A DNA stretch of 33,654 nucleotides from Burkholderiales bacterium (GTDB lineage Bacteria > Pseudomonadota > Gammaproteobacteria > Burkholderiales > Burkholderiaceae_D): contig CANJOT010000012.1 in the NCBI GenBank assembly GCA_947475815.1, positions 1 to 33,654 of the forward strand. Reading direction: 5' to 3'. Made by a program: the position numbers and the translations under genes. Positions 23,336-31,014 of this stretch are shown piece by piece. Each line of letters begins with the position of its first letter. Within the stretch, counting starts at the first letter, position 1. The notes under the pieces are model-generated. The model made no database searches, was not told the origin of the DNA, and saw only the letters and a program-made list of their open reading frames with translations.

Positions 23336-25354
23336 CTATTTGATGCGCGTGGCGGCAATGTGAATCGTGGTGGTTTCCCGCACATGGACGACGATGTCGC
23401 GCTGCCCGCGCTGCGGCACGGTCCAGGGCAGGGGCAGGTTGTCGGCGATGACGGTGAGCGTGTGGGCACCGCTGCTCACCAGGGCAAACTCGAAGCGGCC
23501 CTCGCCATCGGTGCGCGTTGGAAATTTGTTGTCGAGCAGGATGGTAACGTTGGCCGCGACGTTCTCCTGGGCGTCACGCTGGCCGTTGTCGTTGGCGTCG
23601 AAAAATACACTGCCGGCGATTGACCCGGCGCCATCGCCGGGTCTGCCGCCGAGCGGGCTGACCCGGCTGCCGGCGCGCTCTTCGAAGCGCAGGTTGACGA
23701 ACAGCGCGCGGCTGGGCGGGTTGGTGACACTCACCGGCGGACTGATCAGCGGCGACAGGCCCGTCGCGATTTCTGCACGGCCGCGCTGTTCGTGATAACT
23801 GCTCAGCACGGACCAGTTGCGATTGATCTGGCTCACCACACCGAGACTGGCGCTCACCGTGCTCTGACGGGTCGCGCCATTGCTGGCTTGCAGGCGCAGA
23901 CTGCCATCCAGGCGCACGCGATTGCCGAGCTCACGGCCACCATAGACGGCGGCACTCCAGTCGCTGCCCCGACGTCCGTCTTCGGTTTCGCGGCCCACGC
24001 CAAGGCTGGCGGCCAGCCTGCTGCCCAGAGCCAGCGTCCAGCCGTGATCCACACTGATCTGCTGGCGCTGGCGGGTGTTCTCGAGGGCGGCCTCGTATTG
24101 CAGGCGTGAGCTGCCCAGGCTGCTGCGCTTTTCGACGAAGGAAAAAACCGACCAGGACGGCTTGCCACTGCTGCCGCCCGTCTGGCGCAAGGCGGCGCCA
24201 CCACCGAGTCCGAGCGAGCTGTCGAGCCGGTAGCGCGCGCTGCCACTGAGCTGGGTGTTTTGCCGGCCGATGGCCGACACGGGCCGCACGTGGTCGGCAC
24301 CAGCATCCCACGACCAGCGCGGGTTGCTGTGCGTGGTGCGATAGTAGGCACCAGCGACGTCATTGTTGATGGCCAGATGCCCCCAGCTCAAACCCGGTTG
24401 CAGTTGAAATGCGCCGAAATGATGCTGCTGGCGGCCGGCTTGCATCAGGCCGTCGGCCCAGAAGCCGCTGGCCGCTACCCCCGCCGAGTTGCTGTGGAGC
24501 AGGTTGGCCTGCGCGTGCAGTTGCGGACTGTTCCAGGCGAGCGCGCCAAAACCCGATCGGGCGGAGTAATGATCGGCCAGCGTGTTGGCCGGCACCGCGC
24601 TGCTGGCCAGCGGGGGCGGAAAATTTCCCGTCGGGATGTCGCGCGCTGCGCTCAGCTGCACCCCGGAGGTCCAGCCCGGAGCCGGCGTCCACTGCAGGCC
24701 TGAACTGAACAAATGTCCGTTCTGACGCCGGAAGCCGGGCGTCTGCAGGCTCTCCAAGCTGACCGGCTGCCCGATGCTGGCATTCCATTGCAATGTTGTT
24801 CCCTGCCGCCATTCCGTTGCCACGCCAAGCATGCCAGCACCGGGCAGAAAAAAGCGGTTCTGGGTGCGCGTCAGCTCAATGGCGGTGCTGTTGATCATGC
24901 CCAGACTGCTGTTGTTCAGCCAGCCATTGTCAAAGGGCATGCCGCGTTGTGACAGGGTGAACAGGACGTCCCGTCCTGGCTGGTTGCGCAGGGCGCCGTC
25001 GATCGTCCAGGCACCGCGATCCGGGGTGTCGATGCGGCCGCTCAGGGCGATGGCGCCCTCGCTGTGGCGTTCACCGGCGGCGCGCGTGCTGCTGGTCCGT
25101 GCATCAATGCGCAACACGCGTGGCCAGCCGCTGCGATCCGGCGCGCGGTCGTCATCAGTGTTGCCATCCGGGTCGGCACGACCGAGCCGGTCGGGATCAA
25201 TGACGCGATCGATGTAAACACCGGGTGCCGAATCGGACTGCTCCGAGGCAGGCGGATGAGGCAGATCTTGTGCCTGCACGCTCGCCATCAGCATGAGGCC
25301 GAGGCCAGGTCCGCGGCAGCCCAGCCAGACCAATCGCCAGTGCCGCTTGCTCAT
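23336..25354 (-). CDS. Usher-like outer-membrane barrel with C-terminal SdrD-B-like domain
   Basis: A 672-residue exported protein, last gene of the fibre operon. The signal peptide ends near residue 29 (VQA-QD). An Asp-rich segment follows (about 45-75), then a long region of alternating polar and hydrophobic strands (about 90-560) with repeated patterns such as SSGLQWTPAPGWTSGVQLSAARD and SGSARYRLDSSLGLGGGAALRQ, as expected of a large beta-barrel. From about 576 to the end is one Ig-like SdrD-B/carboxypeptidase-regulatory module (GSVFFDANDNGQRDAQE, then RTDGEGRFEFALVSSG). It is shorter than classical ushers (about 850) and no usher N-terminal or plug signature is recognisable. Position after a PapD-like chaperone suggests a fibre secretion pore. 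The ATG overlaps the chaperone stop by 4 bp. Confidence 0.7.
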   Translation of the reverse strand: MSKRHWRLVWLGCRGPGLGLMLMASVQAQDLPHPPASEQSDSAPGVYIDRVIDPDRLGRADPDGNTDDDRAPDRSGWPRVLRIDARTSSTRAAGERHSEGAIALSGRIDTPDRGAWTIDGALRNQPGRDVLFTLSQRGMPFDNGWLNNSSLGMINSTAIELTRTQNRFFLPGAGMLGVATEWRQGTTLQWNASIGQPVSLESLQTPGFRRQNGHLFSSGLQWTPAPGWTSGVQLSAARDIPTGNFPPPLASSAVPANTLADHYSARSGFGALAWNSPQLHAQANLLHSNSAGVAASGFWADGLMQAGRQQHHFGAFQLQPGLSWGHLAINNDVAGAYYRTTHSNPRWSWDAGADHVRPVSAIGRQNTQLSGSARYRLDSSLGLGGGAALRQTGGSSGKPSWSVFSFVEKRSSLGSSRLQYEAALENTRQRQQISVDHGWTLALGSRLAASLGVGRETEDGRRGSDWSAAVYGGRELGNRVRLDGSLRLQASNGATRQSTVSASLGVVSQINRNWSVLSSYHEQRGRAEIATGLSPLISPPVSVTNPPSRALFVNLRFEERAGSRVSPLGGRPGDGAGSIAGSVFFDANDNGQRDAQENVAANVTILLDNKFPTRTDGEGRFEFALVSSGAHTLTVIADNLPLPWTVPQRGQRDIVVHVRETTTIHIAATRIK

Positions 25355-26172
25355 TGCCCGTAACGATGCTCGACGGGGACGCGCTGTGCGCCGGCCTCCA
25401 GGGTGCCGCGTACGCTCAGGGGCCAGACGGGTGTGCCGGCCTGGCCGTCGTCGCGTTCGGCGAGCAGTCGCACCGTGCGGCTGTCGCCGGGCAGAATGGG
25501 GACCGATTCGGGCACCAGGGTCCAGGCCGTGCCGGCGGCGTCCTTACCCTCAAGAAAGCCGCTCAGGCGGGCGTGCGCCGTACCGCTGTTGCGTACCAAT
25601 AGTGATGGTGCGGGCGGTGACGTGGTGCTGTCAAAGCGGCCTTCGCGCACCTCGATCTGGCCGGCGACCTCGCCGACGGCGACGTAAACAATCACCGCCA
25701 GGCGGCCCGACACGGGAAAGCGGACCGTCTGGGTCTGGGCCGTTTGTGCTTCAAGGCCTTCGATGAGCAGGGCAAAACGGCATTCGCGCGCCACGACCGC
25801 GGCCGGGATGGCGACTTCAAATCGGAAGCGCATGCGGCCGCTGGCGGGCACTTTGATGGCGCGCTGCTCGAGCGCCAGCCAGGGCCGGCAGCTGTCCGCT
25901 TGCAAGGGGTCCGCGAAGACGAGGTTGTAGTCGGCGTCAAACGACCAGTCGGCGCTTTGGACGGAGAAGCGCGCGTCGTTCGGGGCGGCATTGGAAATCT
26001 CCATCACGGCACGCAGCAGCTGTCCCGGTCGCGCTTGAAGTTCAAACCGTGGCGGCGAGACGGTGGCGGCAAAGTCCTGGGACCAAGCCGGGGCTGCGGC
26101 CGCTAGCAGGACGGTGAGGGTCAGCGCGGCGAACCGTTGCAGGAGCCGGATTGCGGGCGAGGAGATCATCAT
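25351..26172 (-). CDS. PapD-like periplasmic pilus chaperone
   Basis: A 273-residue exported protein with two Ig-like domains. The signal peptide ends in PAWS-Q near residue 31. Domain 1 opens FAATVSPPRFELQARPGQ and has ISNAAPNDARFSV, the usual first strands of pilus chaperones. A linker near ALLIEG leads to domain 2 from about 165 (AVIVYVAVG), ending with RVPVEHRYGQ. Two Cys (DSCRPW and ARECRF) may form a disulfide. Such chaperones cap pilin subunits by donor-strand complementation and hand them to the usher. It overlaps both neighbours by 4 bp (ATGA), so dosage is coupled to the barrel protein and the small upstream protein. Confidence 0.78.
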   Translation of the reverse strand: MMISSPAIRLLQRFAALTLTVLLAAAAPAWSQDFAATVSPPRFELQARPGQLLRAVMEISNAAPNDARFSVQSADWSFDADYNLVFADPLQADSCRPWLALEQRAIKVPASGRMRFRFEVAIPAAVVARECRFALLIEGLEAQTAQTQTVRFPVSGRLAVIVYVAVGEVAGQIEVREGRFDSTTSPPAPSLLVRNSGTAHARLSGFLEGKDAAGTAWTLVPESVPILPGDSRTVRLLAERDDGQAGTPVWPLSVRGTLEAGAQRVPVEHRYGQ

Positions 26173-26639
26173 TCAAGGTCGATTTCAAACCGGAACGCAA
26201 GGGCCTGGGCGCGCTGCAGGCGTGTGCCATCGGCAACGATGTCGAAGACCAGGGTGTCGCGCAGGCTGGCAGGAACGAGGCCGGCGTAGATCAGGCCGCG
26301 CTGGCCGGCCACCAGCTGGCCGGACAGCAGGGGGCCGCTGGTCCGCCAGCGCACGTCTATCCTTCCCAGTGGCTGGGCGGGCAGCGCCAGATAAACGCGG
26401 GCCGGTCGCCCGCGCCAGGCCGTGGTGTCCAGATGCACCGGCACGGCCAGCGTCCCGGCGACGAGGCGCGATGTTCCCGGCGTGTCGCCCTGCCATTGCA
26501 TGGTGACGTCGTCTAAAGCGCTGGCGACCGGCAGTTCAGGCACTGGCCAGGTGGCCGCGCAAGCAGGCGGTGGCAGGGTGAGCCAGACCAGCGCCGCCAG
26601 CGGCAGGAAGCGCAATGCGGAGTTCCCTGGCGATGTCAT
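26169..26639 (-). CDS. Small secreted fibre-operon protein
   Basis: A 156-residue exported protein. The signal peptide ends at PACA-A near residue 29; the mature part is a single domain of about 127 residues, rich in beta strands (LVAGTLAVPVHLDT, ARVYLALPAQPLGRIDVRW, GQRGLIYAGLVPASLRDTL) and closing FRFEIDLE. It has no cysteine after processing. The fold looks subunit- or chaperone-like, and the length fits a minor pilin. I do not recognise a named family. It overlaps the subunit gene upstream and the chaperone gene downstream by 4 bp each. Confidence 0.65.
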   Translation of the reverse strand: MTSPGNSALRFLPLAALVWLTLPPPACAATWPVPELPVASALDDVTMQWQGDTPGTSRLVAGTLAVPVHLDTTAWRGRPARVYLALPAQPLGRIDVRWRTSGPLLSGQLVAGQRGLIYAGLVPASLRDTLVFDIVADGTRLQRAQALAFRFEIDLE

Positions 26640-27292
26640 GGAGAGGCCAGGGTGTAGGTGACCCTGCCCCGATACGTGCCCGGAGGGACCAGGCGCAGGT
26701 TGTTATAAAAGAACGTATGGCAGTTCTCCCACCATTGATTGGGCGGGATGGCGGCCAGTGTGAGGGTGCCCCCGGGTATGAATCGTCCCGGGCCGATGTC
26801 AAGGGCTGCGCCGGGATCGCTAAACGCGCTGCTGGACCAGCGGATGGTGTTGAAGGAGATGCTGTTGACCCCGCTGTCGAGCGTGAGCGGCGCGGACACG
26901 CTCATGCGCGCCGGCGCGCTGCCCGCCGAGCGCCACCAGCCGCCAACATAGGTTTCGATGTTGGGCCGGCAGACCGGGAAGGGATTTGGGCGGCCGCGGT
27001 CAAAGAAACTGAACTGGAAGGCACTGTTGCCGACCAGACGTTGTTCGATGCCGGTGCCCACCTGGCTGGCTGGCACGTCGACGGTGACCAGATTCACCAG
27101 AGGGTTGGCCGCCGGTATCGCGCCAGTGCGGTGATCAAGGGCTGTGGCGCTGGTGATGTAAGCGCCGTCGCCGACCTGCAGGTAGATCTGCTCCGGTCCC
27201 GGCCTGATGATGATGACCAGGGCGTGTGCTGGCGGGCCGGCAAGGAGCAGCATGGGCACGATGGCGACCACAGGGCAGAATCGGGCTGGCAT
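26636..27292 (-). CDS. Pilin-like subunit, second paralog (possible tip/adhesin)
   Basis: A 218-residue exported protein, signal peptide ending PAHA near residue 24. The mature start LVIIIRPGPEQIYLQVGDG and end GTYRGRVTYTLASP match the first subunit of the operon (PEMIYLQVGAD and NNGRITYTLATP), so the two are paralogs. It has two extra Cys (VCRPN and ENCHT) and aromatic-rich loops (VGGWWRS, NQWWENCH) absent from the first paralog, as expected for a tip or adhesive subunit. AGGA lies about 9 nt before the ATG. A 148-bp gap separates it from the upstream paralog, and its stop overlaps the next gene by 4 bp. Confidence 0.7.
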   Translation of the reverse strand: MPARFCPVVAIVPMLLLAGPPAHALVIIIRPGPEQIYLQVGDGAYITSATALDHRTGAIPAANPLVNLVTVDVPASQVGTGIEQRLVGNSAFQFSFFDRGRPNPFPVCRPNIETYVGGWWRSAGSAPARMSVSAPLTLDSGVNSISFNTIRWSSSAFSDPGAALDIGPGRFIPGGTLTLAAIPPNQWWENCHTFFYNNLRLVPPGTYRGRVTYTLASP

Positions 27293-27440
27293 GGGACGAT
27301 TCCTGGCGCGAAAAAAGGGTACGGCTGGACGGATGTGTTGGAGGGTGCCGGGTCGCTGGATGCACGTTTCTGTGGCGCCGTGGCATGTGCCGCGGGCGCG
27401 TGTTGCCAGCGTGCCCGACGGCTGTTCGCACGGTCAGGAC

Positions 27441-28094
27441 TCAGGGCGTCGCGAGGGTGTAGGTGATGCGCCCGTTGTTGCCGCCGGTACCGGTCTGGGT
27501 GTCGCCGTAACGGCCCGCCGCGATCAGATTGCTGTTGGCGTAGCTGTAGGTCCATTCGGCATCGCTGGTGACGATGCCGAGTGCGCTGGGCAGCAGCGAC
27601 ACGGAGGTGGTGCCATTGCTCAGAAGCGGATGCGGCAGGGTTGCCCCGCCGCCCACGCTGGCGGCTGTGACCTTGATTTCCGACCAGTTGATGGAACCGG
27701 CGCCCGTGGTCGCGTTGATCAGCGGGCCGGCGGTGCTGGCCGACAGGTTGAGGCTGCCGACATTGCCGCGGGCGCGTGCGGTGACGGTGCCGTTGCCGCG
27801 GTTGCCCGAGGCCGCTGCGGCCGCCACGGCGGTCCCGGTGCCGAGTGCGGCGGCCGGCACGGCGAAGTCGATTTTTTCAATGGTGCTGCTGGTTCCCTGC
27901 GCGGTGGCTGGGTCGGCGCCCACCTGCAGATAGATCATTTCCGGAATGACCACCTGCACGTCGAGGCGTGCCGTCGTGCTGAGGACACCACCGGTGCGGA
28001 TGGTGGTGGTGCCCGATTCGGCCAGCGTGGCTGCCGGCAGGAACGAGGCAAGGGTGAGGAGCGCGATGGCGGCGCGGATCAGGCTGGATTTCAT
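27441..28094 (-). CDS. Pilin-like major subunit
   Basis: A 217-residue exported protein and first gene of the fibre operon. The signal peptide ends TLA-E near residue 25. The mature part is rich in Ala, Thr, Gly and Ser, has no Cys and few charged residues, and contains VVIPEMIYLQVGAD near 48 and the terminal GRITYTLATP. That composition is usual for the abundant shaft subunit of a surface fibre. A GGAG site lies 8 nt before the ATG. The 148-bp gap that follows, before the second paralog, suits a partial drop in expression after the major subunit. Fibre assembly itself is inferred from the neighbouring chaperone. Confidence 0.72.
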   Translation of the reverse strand: MKSSLIRAAIALLTLASFLPAATLAESGTTTIRTGGVLSTTARLDVQVVIPEMIYLQVGADPATAQGTSSTIEKIDFAVPAAALGTGTAVAAAAASGNRGNGTVTARARGNVGSLNLSASTAGPLINATTGAGSINWSEIKVTAASVGGGATLPHPLLSNGTTSVSLLPSALGIVTSDAEWTYSYANSNLIAAGRYGDTQTGTGGNNGRITYTLATP

Positions 28095-28213
28095 GATGTG
28101 CTCCGGTCAGAAAATGAACAGGCAGGGCTGCCTGAAATCGGGATATTGCACCGGTCATTACGCAAGAAATGACAAATGCACTGACGGAGTGTAGCAAGAC
28201 GCTGGATGACGCT

Positions 28214-28241
28214 GGTCCTTCTGCACGAAAGCAGAAGGACC
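28214..28241. repeat. 11-bp perfect inverted repeat
   Basis: GGTCCTTCTGC and GCAGAAGGACC flank a 6-nt loop, between the SET gene stop and the fibre operon. No T-run follows on either strand. It may end the SET transcript or bind a regulator of the fibre operon. Confidence 0.5.
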
Positions 28242-28270
28242 TTGGTCAAATGGCTGTGGTGTGGTTGGTT

Positions 28271-28296
28271 ATTTTTCGGGATTGGCCCCGAAAAAT
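28271..28296. repeat. 10-bp inverted repeat ATTTTTCGGG / CCCGAAAAAT
   Basis: The arms are perfect and enclose a 6-nt loop (ATTGGC). T-runs lie on the 5' side and A-runs on the 3' side of the GC core on both strands, opposite to a terminator, so a protein-binding site is more likely. Confidence 0.45.
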
Positions 28297-28330
28297 GTGG
28301 CGCGAATCAGACGCTGGGGAGGTTCCCGGC

Positions 28331-28804
28331 TTATTTGCGTGGCGCCAGCATGGTGCCGCGACACTTCTTGCTGCCGCACCAGCAGGCGTATTCGGCTTTG
28401 AGTTTCTTGGTGTAGCGTTCCTCGATCACCAGGCCGTAGTCATAGAACAGTTCTTCACCGGCCTTGATGTCGCACAGGGCTTCGATGATGACGCGCGTGC
28501 GCGCTCCGCCCTCAAGCAGCGAGGCTTCACAATTGGGTTCGCACGAGTGGTTGATCCAGCGCGCCGAATTGCCCGTCACCTTGCCGTCGATGACAAAGCC
28601 GTTGTCCAGAGCGAAATAAAAGGTATGGTTGGGCTGTTCGGGATCGTGCGGATGGCGCTCCAAGGCTTCGGGCCAGTCGATGTGCTCACCCTTGTATTCG
28701 ATGATGCGTTCGCCCTTTTTGAGGGCTCGCGCGGCGTACACGCCTTTGCCGTGCACGCCGGACTGGCGCACGATCGTCTTGCGGGTGGGACTGACTGTGG
28801 TCAT
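28331..28804 (-). CDS. SET domain-containing protein-lysine N-methyltransferase
   Basis: A 157-residue protein that is almost entirely a SET domain. It has GVHGKGVYAARALKKGERI near 16, ARWINHSCEPNC near 80 (the S-adenosylmethionine-binding NHSCEPN knot), GEELFYDYG near 115 with the catalytic Tyr, and a post-SET zinc motif CWCGSKKCRG near 141-150. These are all the parts of an active lysine methyltransferase. The bacterial substrate is unknown; chlamydial SET protein NUE acts on histone-like proteins. It is 75 bp downstream of the spermidine synthase-like gene, but a terminator lies between them, so it may have its own promoter. Confidence 0.92.
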   Translation of the reverse strand: MTTVSPTRKTIVRQSGVHGKGVYAARALKKGERIIEYKGEHIDWPEALERHPHDPEQPNHTFYFALDNGFVIDGKVTGNSARWINHSCEPNCEASLLEGGARTRVIIEALCDIKAGEELFYDYGLVIEERYTKKLKAEYACWCGSKKCRGTMLAPRK

Positions 28805-28839
28805 GGGTTAAACCTGATGGACAGAATGGGCGGTGAGAG

Positions 28840-28862
28840 AAAAACAGCCCCGTGGGAGGGGC
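28840..28862 (-). terminator. Rho-independent terminator of the spermidine synthase-like gene
   Basis: On the minus strand GCCCC-TCCCAC-GGGGC is followed by TGTTTTTCTC, 18 bp past the stop at 28880. Plus-strand coordinates of the stem are 28847-28862 and the A-run is 28840-28844. A small palindrome ATGCA-AAA-TGCAT (28863-28875) precedes it. Confidence 0.75.
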
Positions 28863-28879
28863 ATGCAAAATGCATACCC

Positions 28880-30913
28880 TCACTTGAGGATCTGGAACAA
28901 ATTGTTGAACTGGTCGGTCCACAGGCGCAAACCGCTTTGTACCGCAATCGGCTGGCCGGCCGCAGCGATGTCCGGCTGTGCCAGGAAGGCACGATTGCGT
29001 GTGACGAGTACCCAGGTGCTTGACGAGCCGACGTTCTCGTTGGGGTCGTCGCTCACCTCGAGCACTTCGAAACCAGTCGCGTCGGCGATGCCGCGCACCA
29101 CGGGCGGCAGGTCGAGGTAGCGGTTCGAGACGTGAAAGGCGATCACACCGTCCGCCTTGAGGTGCCGCGCATACACGTCGAGCGCCTCGCGCGTGATCAG
29201 GTGCACCGGGATCGAGTCGCTCGAAAAGGCGTCGATGGCAATCACATCGTATTGCTGCGCGGCGCCGGCGGCGAGTTCCTGTTCCATCGACAGGCGCGCG
29301 TCGCCCAGAACGGTTTCGATGGTCGCCGGGCTGTCTTTCAGATAGCTGAACCAGCGGTTTGCCACCTGCACGACATCAGGATTGAGCTCGTAGATGCGGT
29401 AGGTGTCACCGGCTTTGCCGTAGGCTGCCAGCGTGCCGGTGCCCAAGCCGATCAGGCCGACCTTGAGCGGCGCCCCCGGCGCGCGCAGAAAGCGCAGTGA
29501 CAGGCCGATGCCTGAGCCGGCCGAATAATACGTGCCCGCGATGCGGCGTTGCGCCGGATCGAGCGATTGTTCGCCGTGCATGATCACGCCGTGCAGCAGG
29601 CGCCGGACTTCCTCGGTACCGCTACCGCTGTCCTTGATGCGCAGGGTGCCATAAAAATTACGCGTCATCAGGAGCGTGTCCTTGGCCATGACGTCGAAAT
29701 ATTTCCAGCCGTAATAGCCGGCGCCGGCGATCGAGCACAAACACACCACCAGCACGAGCCGCTTCCCCCGCAGCAGCCAGAGCGATACCAGCGTGAGCAG
29801 CAGCAGGGTCAGCGGCAATTCATAGTAGGCATTGAAAACATGGGGCGCGACCAGGGCGACGAGCAGTCCGCCGAGTGCGCCACCGGCGGACATGGACAGA
29901 TAAAACTGTGTCAGCCAGGCGGGTGCCGGTTTGCTGGCGGCCAGCTCGCCATGGAAAAACACGCAGGCAAAAAACAGTCCCGCGCAATACAGAGGAATCG
30001 CGGTATGGATATGCAGCACACCGCGGTCGGCCGACAGACCCCAGCCCATGCCAACGGTCAGCGCCAGCACGGGCAATAGCCAGACGCGGCGCACATACCA
30101 GCCGCGTCCGGAACGCCCCTCAAAACAAACCACGAAGCTCAGCAGGTAGAGCGTCAGCGGCAGGACCCACAGAAAGGGGATGGAGGAGACATTCTGGGTG
30201 ATGTGGCTGGTGACGGCCAGCAGCATCACCGAGCCCAGCGCCGAACACATCAGCCAGAAGGCAATCTGGCGTGCGCCGGGTGCCGTGTTGGTGTCTTCGG
30301 GCGTGTTTTGCACGGCCGGTTGTGGACCTGTAGCCAGATTGCCAGCGCGCCAGGCGCAGGCCGAGCAGGCACCGACAAACAGGGCGTAGGCGCCGCTCCA
30401 GACCCACGATTGGGTGTGCGCGCCGGCCCAGGGTTCCACCAGGACGGGATACGACACCAGACCTACCAGCGAGCCGAAATTCGACAAGGCAAACAGGCGG
30501 TAGACGGTGCGCGAGGGATAGGCGTTGGCGAACCATTTCTGGATCAGCGGGCCGGTGGATGAAAGCAGGAAATACGGCAAGCCGATGGCGGCGCCAAGCA
30601 GGCCCAGGATACGCAGCAGCGGATCGGCCCCCTGCGCCGGCTTCCAGCTTTCGGCCGGGATGATGGGCAGCACGGCCAGGCTGGCCAGCAGCAACAGAAT
30701 ATGGATGGTCGTTTGTGTCTTCTGGCGTGGCCGGCGCGACAGCCAGTGGGCGTAGGCGTATCCGGCCAGCAACAGCGCCTGGAAAAATACCATGCACACG
30801 GTCCAGACCGCCGCTGAACCGCCAAACCAGGGCAGGATCTGTTTGGCGATGATCGGTTGAACCAGAAACAAGAGAAACGCGGACAGCAGAATGGTGGAAG
30901 CGAACAGGATCAT
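28880..30913 (-). CDS. Membrane-fused spermidine synthase-like protein
   Basis: A 677-residue protein with two parts. Residues 1-420 contain about 12 hydrophobic segments (for example ILLSAFLLFLVQPIIAKQ at the N-terminus), the 'fused MFS/spermidine synthase' layout. Residues 430-677 form a Rossmann methyltransferase-like polyamine synthase domain: VGLIGLGTGTLAAYG near 498, YELNPDVV, then VIAIDAFSSDSIPVHLITREAL near 575. The acidic IDAFSSDS motif replaces the usual catalytic DxTDP of SpeE, so true aminopropyl transfer is uncertain. Function in this subgroup is unproven. It is read divergently from ogt over a 101-bp gap and ends at a terminator. Confidence 0.85.
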   Translation of the reverse strand: MILFASTILLSAFLLFLVQPIIAKQILPWFGGSAAVWTVCMVFFQALLLAGYAYAHWLSRRPRQKTQTTIHILLLLASLAVLPIIPAESWKPAQGADPLLRILGLLGAAIGLPYFLLSSTGPLIQKWFANAYPSRTVYRLFALSNFGSLVGLVSYPVLVEPWAGAHTQSWVWSGAYALFVGACSACAWRAGNLATGPQPAVQNTPEDTNTAPGARQIAFWLMCSALGSVMLLAVTSHITQNVSSIPFLWVLPLTLYLLSFVVCFEGRSGRGWYVRRVWLLPVLALTVGMGWGLSADRGVLHIHTAIPLYCAGLFFACVFFHGELAASKPAPAWLTQFYLSMSAGGALGGLLVALVAPHVFNAYYELPLTLLLLTLVSLWLLRGKRLVLVVCLCSIAGAGYYGWKYFDVMAKDTLLMTRNFYGTLRIKDSGSGTEEVRRLLHGVIMHGEQSLDPAQRRIAGTYYSAGSGIGLSLRFLRAPGAPLKVGLIGLGTGTLAAYGKAGDTYRIYELNPDVVQVANRWFSYLKDSPATIETVLGDARLSMEQELAAGAAQQYDVIAIDAFSSDSIPVHLITREALDVYARHLKADGVIAFHVSNRYLDLPPVVRGIADATGFEVLEVSDDPNENVGSSSTWVLVTRNRAFLAQPDIAAAGQPIAVQSGLRLWTDQFNNLFQILK

Positions 30914-31014
30914 GGCGTGCCAGGCAGGTTATTTTTATGGTAACTTTACGCAGCGCAAATTGTAATGGCTCCGGCCAGCTTGCATGAGTACAAACTGCAC
31001 GAAAGGTGGCTCGA

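Larger units (their letters stand above)
28095..28330. promoter_or_regulatory. Control region of the fibre operon with four inverted repeats
   Basis: This 236-bp gap must hold the promoter of the leftward fibre operon and the 3' end of the SET gene. It contains CAGGCAG-GG-CTGCCTG (28119-28134) just before the ribosome site, GTCATT-N8-AATGAC (about 28155-28174), GGTCCTTCTGC-N6-GCAGAAGGACC (28214-28241) and ATTTTTCGGG-N6-CCCGAAAAAT (28271-28296). On the minus strand TTGTCA near 28170 is a possible -35, but I see no confident -10. Confidence 0.5.

Noticed and set aside
26615-28172. Two long plus-strand frames opposite the pilin-like genes
   Set aside because: They lack signal peptides or motifs, and the minus-strand genes have signal peptides, ribosome sites and ATGA overlaps.
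28214-28241. 11-bp hairpin considered as terminator of the SET gene
   Set aside because: No T-run follows the stem on the minus strand, so it is listed only as a repeat.
28271-28296. Inverted repeat considered as a rho-independent terminator
   Set aside because: T-runs precede and A-runs follow the GC core on either strand, the reverse of a terminator.
30914-31014. TGTAAT at 30961-30966 as the ogt -10
   Set aside because: No acceptable -35 lies 16-18 nt upstream, so the promoter was not called.
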